Below, piece after piece: positions 55,968 to 64,000 of a stretch of 64,000 nt of DNA (position 1 is the stretch's first letter; every line of letters begins with the position of its first letter). The stretch spans positions 69,856,501 through 69,920,500 of the forward strand of contig NC_084466.1 in assembly GCF_027409185.1 (NCBI RefSeq), given 5' to 3'. Under the pieces are notes generated by a model. That model had not been told where the DNA came from, ran no database searches, and saw only the letters and a list, made by a program, of their open reading frames with translations. The translations under genes were made by a program, and so were the position numbers. The stretch comes from Cynocephalus volans (lineage: Eukaryota > Chordata > Mammalia > Dermoptera > Cynocephalidae).

Positions 55968-56166
55968 AATGAAATGATATGATGCCTGGAATTTGCTTTA
56001 AAATAATCCAGGAGGAGGGGCAAATGGGTAGGGATATGGAGGAAACATGATTAGCCATGAGCTGGTAATTGTTGAAGCTGGGTGGTGGGTAATATGTGGG
56101 AGGGGATTTATAACATCCTCTGTATTTTGTATATATTTGAAACTTTCCATAATAAAACATTTTGAC
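55968..56166 (+). mobile_element. Old L1 3' end
   Basis: TGCCTGGAATTTGCTTTAAA, ATAATCCAGGAGGAGGG and TTGAAACTTTCCATAATAAA are the L1ME-type 3' end. Confidence 0.65.
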
Positions 56167-56869
56167 ATGTGTCATCATTGCAATCGTCACTAGAGTTTCT
56201 GTGTAAAGATAACAGATTGAACACATGCCAACTACCTGAGCCTCTTTGCAGTGTGTAGGAAGGGAGTCCTTGTCTAAGTTGGACTTACTTTTCTCTCCTG
56301 AATGGTAAAGGATCAAAGTTAGGTAGGTTCATGTAAGGAAAACAAAGAACTGGGCCTTCTCCATACCTGACTTGTGGAGTGGGATTCACACCCACTACTC
56401 AATCAATAGTGTCAACCATGTCTATCATTTCTAGAGTGAGGTCACAGGTGAGGTATAAGAAGAGAGACATCTAAAGGCCTGGCTTGAGCTTCACTTTTTA
56501 GTAAAGTAAGAGTATTATAAGTGACTTACAGATCATCCGGAATTAGAGAAGACTCCTAAAAAGTTTCTCAGAATTTGAAGGGGCAAATGTTGGGTGAGTA
56601 GTTGACCTAGTCTATCATTTATTTTACCTTAGTAAATGTGGTCCTTTCTTTAAGGATCACCTTTGAATCTCACAGATGATTGTGTGTCAGGTTCCTAACT
56701 CTCATCCTACTAATAGCAAGCACATTGTCTTGTAAAATTATCATCTGCAATACAGCATCTAACAATTTAAAAAGGGGGAAGGGAGAATGTTGGCTCTATA
56801 GCTTCAAATGAGTAAGATTTGAAAATTAATTGTGTTTGGAAGGCCTCCAGTATCATAAAGGTCTTGCTA
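56167..56869. other. Unassigned intergenic sequence
   Basis: Nothing recognised. Confidence 0.35.
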
Positions 56870-56871
56870 TA

Positions 56872-56950
56872 TGAGGGTACTTCCAGAAGTTCATGGAAAG
56901 ATTTGTATTATCTTTTAATTCAATTTTCCAAACTTTTTGAAGTGCCCTCA
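56872..56950. mobile_element. ~80-bp palindromic MITE, copy 4
   Basis: TGAGGGTACTTCCAGAAGTT opposite AACTTTTTGAAGTGCCCTCA. TA on both sides. Confidence 0.9.
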
Positions 56951-57099
56951 TATAGGTGGATGCACTTTGCTTTAAGCGGCATAATGTCGTGGAGAAAGTC
57001 TTGGGCGTGTTGTTCAAAAAGCTGTGTTTCTAGTCTGTTCTGCTCATTAGTCTCACTGTATCCACCCATCCATACCCACTAGCTAGCTGACAGAGTAAT

Positions 57100-57100
<1 letters not shown>

Positions 57101-57140
<40 letters not shown>
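57101..57140 (+). repeat. (GT)n microsatellite
   Basis: About 19 uninterrupted GT units. Confidence 0.97.
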
Positions 57141-57141
<1 letters not shown>

Positions 57142-57605
57142 AAGGATACAACAAGCATTCTTCTATTCTTCTGGATTTCTGGAGCAGGAAGTCAAGTCCA
57201 CTCGAACTCAAAGGGACAAGATTGGGGGAGTCTAATTGCTTTCATTGCTGCTTCTCTCTTTGCTCAACCTGCATTCACTGCAGCTCCTCAGTTCTACATC
57301 ACAACCTCTTAGCTCAATTGTCTACCATCAGCTGAGAATATCATTGCCTCATAGTGTAAATTCTGGCAGAACCTTTACCTTAATCCACAGGAAGGACAGC
57401 CGGTCACCCTGTGGATTGGTTGCTCTGGGTCAGGTGTCCTCTCCTGCCTCACTAGCTATTGTGGGGATGGGTGGAGTAAAGGTTAATTCGCATGCTAGGC
57501 TGCCCCTTTGAAAGCTGTGGATGACACAGTTTAAATTAAAAGTTGGGTGTGACAGAAAAATTCCCAGACATCTTCAATGCACAGCACATCCTACCCAGGA
57601 GACCT
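57141..57605. other. Unassigned intergenic sequence
   Basis: Nothing recognised. Confidence 0.35.
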
Positions 57606-57607
57606 TG

Positions 57608-57830
57608 GGTGTCATTCAGCATCGCTGCACGGCAGTCCCATCTGTAGAATGGGTGTGATGGTGCCTGTTGCACATGATTGCTGTGCGGAGTGCGTGAGCA
57701 GAGCCCTGAGCCTGGCATGTGGCAGATGCTCCGTAGAGAACAGCGGCAGCTACACTAACCTTCAGGCCCAGTGCTGAGTGCTTTACGTATATTTTATCAT
57801 TGTGATTCTTGAGCAAGAGCTCCACTATTG
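57608..57830 (+). repeat. MIR fragment(s)
   Basis: CCATCTGTAGAATGGGTGTG, GAGCCTGGCATGTGGCAGAT. A second MIR/L2-type piece (GAGTGCTTTACGTATATTTT) follows. Confidence 0.6.
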
Positions 57831-57899
57831 TGATATTATGATAAATAGATAGTTTTGGTTTTCGTCTATGGTTCCTGGCTCCCCAAGGTGGAACTCTTC

Positions 57900-58705
57900 T
57901 CTATCCCTGCCTTTCTGTCTTGTAGCTGGCCATAAAGACATTCTCTGACCTACCTAATCTGATTGTAGGTCATAAGACCCCATTTCAGGAGAGGTCTTGC
58001 CTGATGCCCAGGAGGAAGGAATGCTGCACAGAGGCCGAGGAGAACCTGAACAGACAGGCCTTGCTAGGTTTCTCCCCAGTCTGTTAGTGTTAGATCACAC
58101 CCTTTTTGTCCAATCACATCTCTACATGGTTTTCCATGCTTCATTCATGCCTACAAGATGAAGCTTCCATAAAAATGCAGAAGGACAGGGTGCAGAGAGC
58201 GTCCAGAGAGCTGAACACGTGGAGGTTCCTGGAGGGTGACGCTCCTGAGGAGGGTATAGGAGCCCCATACCCCCTTCCCCCAAACCTCGCCCTGTGCATC
58301 TCCTCACCCGGATCCTTTGTGATATCCTTATAATAAACCGTAAATGAAATGTTTCCCTGAGTTCTGTGAGCTGCTCTAGCAGATTGATTGAACCCAAGGA
58401 GGAGGTTGTAGGAACCCTAATTTATAACCAGTTGGTCAGAAGCACAGGTAAAACAGGCTGCGGCTTGCAACTGGTGCCTGAAATGGGGGAGGTGGGACAT
58501 CTTGGGGACTGAGCCCTCAACCTGTGGGGTCTGTCTGACTCTATCTCCAGGTAGATGGTGTTGGAATCTAATTGAATTGGAGGATCTCCAGCCAGTGTCC
58601 ACTGGAGAATTGATTGGTACGTGTGGAGAAAAGCCCACACATTTGGTCATAGAAGTCTTCTGTGTTGGTGGTTGTGCTATGAGAGCAGAAGAAAAACAGT
58701 CTGTG
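57900..58705 (+). mobile_element. Probable ERV-type LTR
   Basis: TTATAATAAACCGTAAATGA (poly(A)-signal-like), GAGTTCTGTGAGCTGCTCTA, AACCCAAGGAGGAGGTTGTA and CCAGTTGGTCAGAAGCACAG occur in this order in mammalian ERV LTRs. Family not assigned; no viral reading frames. Confidence 0.5.
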
Positions 58706-58809
58706 TTTTTTCCTCTCAATTGTGTTTATTGAATCTGAATTTTCTGTTGGTCAAAAAGCTTATGTAGAATTAAGTAAGTTTTGTGTTTAAGCCACACTAT
58801 ACTTTCTAA

Positions 58810-58995
58810 ATTTAACAAACACTTATAGAGGACCCACTAGATAGGTCCTTATGGACCACTAGTTTGGCCATCCTGGAGCTCAAAGTGGAGAAAAATTGCC
58901 TGAAAGATTAGAGCATAAAGAAGTGATCGTCCAATGCAGATCAGTTGGACTAATAACTGGAAAAGAGCTCAATAAAATATTTTTATCAAATGCCA
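58810..58995 (+). repeat. L2-like fragment
   Basis: TTAACAAACACTTATAGAGG and TCCTGGAGCTCAAAGTGG. Confidence 0.45.
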
Positions 58996-60698
58996 AGTAT
59001 TTTGCCAATCCATCTTCCGCACTTTCTGAAATTGTTGCTAGATAGTAGTTACATCAAAAGCAACAACTCATTCACTCAAACCTCCTTAAGAGAAAAGGGG
59101 TTTGTGGCAAGTTTACACGGACTGAACCTGGACCAGAGGCCATTCTAGAGCCAGCTCCTCTGTCTGGATCTCAGGGTCTTTGTGCTCCCACTACAGTGGC
59201 CCTGGCCTCCTCTCCCTGCCGACTAGCTAACTTTGTCCCATCCTTGTATCCTTAAACTTGAGAGGAGTTAGGCAGGCTCGCTTAGTAATGACCACAGTCC
59301 CTGTCGCCCAGAACCATCCTTTCAGGCCACCTCAAGTTACTGCCGTTGGAGCAGATCCTCAGGTCCCTCTTACACAACCATGGCCAACCCTGCCCCACCC
59401 AGCCCAGGGCAGCTTCCCTGGGCAAAAGCTGTGGGCAGGTCAATTTTATCTAGAAGGGAGGCTTGGGTATGGAAAGCCCTGTGTCTGCCTGACAGACATG
59501 TCCAGGATATATTTTTAAGAGAGAAACTGAGTCATGGTACCCTTTTCTCATCATCCTTTGTTTTTTCTTAATTTCTCTGGGTTTTTCACCCATCACCTAT
59601 TGTCATGGTTTCCAGTCAGCAATGCTTTGATGTGATGCTTCTCGGCCCCACACATAACCACCAAAAATTAGTGGCATGAGAAATAGAGCCAAGAGCTTGA
59701 CCTTTTTTTTTTTTTTTTTTTTTTTTAGGCAAAGTTTCCCCTCAGTTCTCAAATGTGTCATTCATTTTCAGAGGTGAGCCTGGTAGTTGGCAGAGTTGAT
59801 AGTCAATAAATGTTTGATGAAAACAGAACAAAACGATCATGTGTTCTTAAACTATTAAAATATATGAAAACCTCCAGCTACTTTCTTGTCCTGAAAAATC
59901 TCCCTCATTTCTGGTTTGCTTTCTTGATTTCCCCTCTTGGGGGACCCTGACAGCTCCCCCATATATGCTGGCCTTCCAGTCTGCTTTCCAGTCTTGCCCA
60001 CAGCACAGGTGGAAAAAGGATCAAACCCCAGAGTCCTCTGTCAGTCCTCACACCTGAACTCCACACTTGCAAACCCCTGCTTAGCACAGTTAAGTCTGTA
60101 AGATTATCCTACAATCTGTAAGTATACATGCGGATCTGGGGAGAGAGAGCTGCCCTAATGGAAACATAACTCACTGGGGCATAGTTCTACAAGAAGATAA
60201 CAGTGGAACCCTTTATATCTCCTTCTGAAGCATCACATTCATGATCCCCAAGAATCATGGGGATGAACATAACTGAAAGAGCCCAAAATAAATCGCCTGA
60301 GTTCTCCAGAGTAATCTTTAAAAAAAAAAAACCAAAAAACCCACAGTGTTGATAATGATAATCCTCTATCTTAAAAGCCTTGGGTGGGGGAGGGGGGTAA
60401 GCCTTTCATAGCCCTGCACTGATTAAATGACAAACATCACACCTTTGTACCTTTCCACATGCTGGGGCACCAGCCCCTTCTCTAACTGGGATACTCCTCA
60501 CCATCCCCACGAGACGCAGCAGGGCGGTCAACTGCTCTGGGCATCCCTTCTAGGCTCTCTGGGCAGAGCTGGCCCTGGTCTTCCTCTTGTCCCCATGGGC
60601 ACTATGGCACTGCATCAGCCACAGGGCCCTAGACTTAGATCTTCAATACGGTGAGTCTGGCTCCATGGCATGTCATCATGCATAAATTATTTAACACA
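58996..60698. other. Unassigned intergenic sequence
   Basis: Poly(T) at 59703-59727. Left half of a MIR just before 60698 (CATAAATTATTTAACAC). Nothing else recognised. Confidence 0.35.
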
Positions 60699-61121
60699 CG
60701 ATGGAGTTTGGATGTGTTGTCCCCTCCAAAATTCATGTGGAAATTTGATCTTCAATGTGGCAGTGTTGGAAACTGATTGAGTCATGGGGGCAGATCCTTC
60801 ATGAATGGATTAATGCTCTCCCTGGGGGAGGGGGGATTAATGAGTGAGTTCTCGCTCTATTAGTTCCTGTGAGAGCTGATTGTTTAAAGGACCCTGGCAC
60901 CTCCTCCTCTCTCTCTCTCTCTTCCTTTCTCTTGCTTCCTCTCACCATGTGATCTGCTCGTGCCCGCCGGCTGCCTGCCACTTTCCACCATGAGTAGAAG
61001 CAGCCTGAGGCCCGTGCCAGATGCAGCTGTCCCAGAATCGTAAGCCAAATAAACCTCTGTTCTTTATAAATTACCCAGTCTCAGGTATTTCTGCTATAGC
61101 AACACAAAACGGACTAATACA
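60699..61121 (+). mobile_element. MaLR LTR (MST/THE1-like) inserted in a MIR
   Basis: GATGGAGTTTGGATGTGTTG start, GAGTCATGGGGGCAGATCCT, CACCATGTGATCTGC and the TATAAATTACCCAGTCTCAG end. MIR text ends just before it (AATTATTTAACAC) and resumes just after (CCTCTGTGCCTTTGTTTCCT) with a short ACAC duplication, as expected of a 5-bp MaLR TSD. Confidence 0.85.
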
Positions 61122-61275
61122 ACACCTCTGTGCCTTTGTTTCCTCATTTGATAGCAATTGTAAAACTTGTTCCTACCCTGTAAGGTTGATGTGATGCACT
61201 GGATAACAGGAATAAAATGCTTGGAACAGTGCCTGGCACACAGTAAGCATGCACTAAATGTTAGCTCTTATTCAC
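61122..61275 (+). repeat. MIR, 3' part (split by the LTR)
   Basis: CTCTGTGCCTTTGTTTCCTC, GGAACAGTGCCTGGCACACA and AGTAAGCATGCACTAAATGT. Confidence 0.8.
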
Positions 61276-63314
61276 ACGTCTCTCCTATAGCCTTGAACAT
61301 GGTGGAAGCAAACTTCGATGAATTTTTTGTTGAATAACTATGTAATCATAGGTTTTCTCTAAGTTAGTGATAGAACTCAGCAAAAGGAAAACCAGGGCAA
61401 CTGCTTTTTAAGTCAGGGTTTCCAACTCTTCTGCCTGTATTGGTTGTGCTTTTAACAAAAGGATCCCTTCTATTCCCATTCAACAAGACTGCATAAGCCA
61501 TAATGCACTGGTAGGTGTTAACCTGTTTTTATTCTTTCTTTGAGCCGGGGATTTAGTGAAGCTAAGGAATGCAGTAAGAATGATTTGCATTTTAATAGAC
61601 TTGGTTATAAAAAATATTCTCCCTGTGGCTTACCTTCCCATAGAGCAAGGGCTGAGATTTAAAGTTGAGTCAAATTTATAATGCGCTTCTGACCTTATAA
61701 GAAAAAACCATGGAGACAAGCACCAGTTTTCAAGTTGTCTAGTTCCTGTGAAATTATAATAGGTAGGTTTAGTTTTAGAAGAACTGTCAGTTGAGGCAGT
61801 TTTTTCTTACAGTATGACTAATAATGGCAGTTATTAAAATTGAAGCTAAAACACCTGGAATTAAGATTTTGGCAGAACACACTGAGACATTCCATGGTTT
61901 TGGACGTTTTAAGTATATGCCTTGATTAAATGTTCACTTCTCACTTAACAGATTTTAAAAGCACGAGGTGGAAATAAATTACAGAAATAAGAGTTACATG
62001 ACAAATGTATTTCAAATGCTTCTTCTCCAATGAATTTTAAAAGTAAAATTAGAATAACAAAAAAGAAGGAAGATCAAGTCTAAAGGATTGAAAACAGCTT
62101 AGAAAATCCTTAGGCTATTTAAATTTCCTAGGAAGCTTTGCTGTTTTTGAGGATATAACACACTGAGTGTATTTTTCACTGTCAGGACTAATCTTTCAAA
62201 TCTGGCACAAACCTATAAGTGAACTATGAGTGACATAGTTTCACTTGGCTCATTTTTGACATGAATTTGTATCTCTAGTTTCCCTCTGGCTTTGCAAAAA
62301 CAGGCCCACCTGCCTGTCCACCCGTCACTGACTGAATTGGAAACCACTGAATACTACGTTCCGCTTTATGTGTCCACTCCTGGGCCCTCTCCCTGCAGGC
62401 AGGCTCCAGTTGGCTGCTGAATGCTGCATGGAGGCTTGTTTGTATTTTCTCTCCTTGTTCTGGGTAAGAGTTGACAGAGAGCTCTAGGTCACACAGGGTC
62501 CCTTTTGCTCTGGTTGGCTGTGCATTCCTCCCAAATATAATGGGGAAAAAAAATTGATTCCCTGTTCAAATTGATGTTGCAAAATTATTTTACTATCTAT
62601 AGCAGGACTTGCTCTTTTAGGGACAAAAATCTTTCTCCACATTTAATTTATAATCCTTCTAGTTCTAATTCGTCTGCCCCTCCCCACCACTGGCCTGTTT
62701 GCATGAGTTCCTTTTCTCCTCAGTTGTCCCTTCATCTGCTGATCTCATGCGGCATGATGTGTTTGTCTACTATCTTTACAGGAAATTTAGGTTTTATCAC
62801 ATGGCTATTCAGCAACTGATTTAAGAGAATCTCTCTCTTAATAAGTATCTTCAGAAAGTTTCTCAAAACTTTATCAACTGATAAAGTTTTTTTTCCAGCA
62901 AAGCTAAATATCAGATAGAATAAAAGATGTAGACAAATCAGATGTTTAATGTTAAAACAGGCCTATATAATGAATAATAATAAAAATGGTAAACTATTTG
63001 TGTTACTGTTCAGGTATTATAAAAATGAAACAATTTTTAAAGGCACATCAAACATTCTCTTTTTTTGACTTTTCTGTGAATTTTATTACCTTTTCTCTAA
63101 AAGTTATGAATCCTTTTTGGCAAATGGCTACTAACGTCTTATACCAGTAGGAGGCGCCAAAACACCGCTTTTAAACGTTATTTGAACCTAGAAAAAGTAA
63201 AAAGGACAGTGAAAAAAGACTTTGGGGCAACTTTTCCTTTGCCTTTTCGCAAAATAAAATGATCAAAGACACTGGCAAGGGAAAGAAACATAGTTCAATT
63301 AGAAGATCAAAACC
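61276..63314. other. Unassigned intergenic sequence
   Basis: A 2-kb stretch nearly free of recognisable repeats, unlike most of the window. Open frame 62571-62819 has no family resemblance. Confidence 0.4.
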
Positions 63315-63487
63315 GGGGCCGGCCCGTGGCTCACTCGGGAGAGTGCGGTGCTGATAACACCAAGGCCACAGGTTCAGATCCCTATGTAGGGATTGCCAGT
63401 TAGCTCACTTGGGAGAGCGTGGTGCTGACAACACCAAGTCAAGGGTTAAGATCCCCTTACCGGTCATCTTTAAGAAAAAAAAAAAAA
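63315..63487 (+). mobile_element. tRNA-Ile-derived SINE, young dimer
   Basis: GGGGCCGGCCCGTGGCTCAC head, both units and A tail. Perfect TSD AGAAGATCAAAACC. Confidence 0.97.
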
Positions 63488-63501
63488 AGAAGATCAAAAC
63501 C

Positions 63502-64000
63502 AACAGACAAGGAACCATGACCTAAGTCTGCAGAAGAGAGAATCATTTTCTGTGTAAAAACCAGAGTGACAGCTATCTGTAGTACTGGTGAATGTCTCAT
63601 GGACACAAAACTTCATGCTAGCTCTCTGACACCCCATAATGATCATGGACAATTATGTATGGGGATTTTACAAGCTGAAATGAATGGCAAAACTCAATTA
63701 TACACGGTCTGCTATACATTTTGATGGTCTAGAATACATAACTTTAAAACTCAAGATTGTAATAGCATCCGCATAGATCGTAGTTGGGGCACGGACTACT
63801 TAGCCATCCGCTTGTGGTGTGGCAAGAGTGTATGGTGAGGAATGGCCAGATGACATTCTTGGGTGTTGGTGTGCCATATTTACCTAGGCAGGCTGGATTA
63901 CTGTAGGTCCTGTTCATTGACTGGCAGGGACAACCAACACCAGGAGTAAATGAGCATCTGGTTCTAAAAAAGTGAACACTCAGTTTCTTGGATTGTTTGT
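63502..64000. other. Unassigned intergenic sequence
   Basis: Nothing recognised. Confidence 0.35.

Noticed and set aside
57900..58705. Possible gene from several 70-100 codon frames
   Set aside because: The order of motifs fits an LTR, and the frames are on both strands without conservation signs.

Overview
This is a nuclear window from a placental mammal. It contains one recognisable protein-coding gene, MRPS31 (mitochondrial small-subunit ribosomal protein mS31), complete on the + strand. Seven coding exons run from 5133 to 37552, with a CpG-rich promoter just upstream and a poly(A) signal at 37602. All intron phases join cleanly. The product is about 393 codons, or 384, depending on which exon-1 donor is used. 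Everything else that can be named is interspersed repeats.

Organism: the dominant young repeat is a SINE built only from tRNA-Ile-like units, as monomers and head-to-tail dimers, many with intact target-site duplications (TSDs). There is no Alu, B1 or VES. Several MaLR LTRs of MST/THE1 type, best known from primates, are also present. A tRNA-Ile-derived monomer/dimer SINE without Alu is what is reported for colugos (Dermoptera), so a colugo such as Galeopterus is my best guess (about 0.6). This is an inference from repeats.

Layout: 1-4830 is upstream intergenic sequence with SINEs, MIR, MLT1 and MST LTRs. 4830-5290 is the CpG-rich promoter and exon 1. 5290-37625 is the MRPS31 transcription unit. 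Intron 2 (11 kb) and intron 6 (9.7 kb) are swollen by antisense L1s, and one full-length L1 insertion in intron 2 has lost its body. 37625-64000 is a gene-poor 3' flank with decayed L1s, a nested L1 cluster (46.9-49.8 kb), ERV-type LTRs, MIR/L2 and fresh SINE dimers.

The most interesting material is structural. There is a perfect 21-bp hairpin made by a local template switch inside an L1. There is a 36-nt mosaic scar at an L1 deletion junction, stitched from two nearby sites. A pair of ~120-bp direct repeats flanks MRPS31 exon 6. Four copies of an ~80-bp near-palindromic TA-flanked MITE are present. Some SINEs have C-rich tails. MRPS31 has in-frame alternative splice-site choices at exons 1 and 5. 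I saw no operon, CRISPR array, functional tRNA gene or new multi-gene system.
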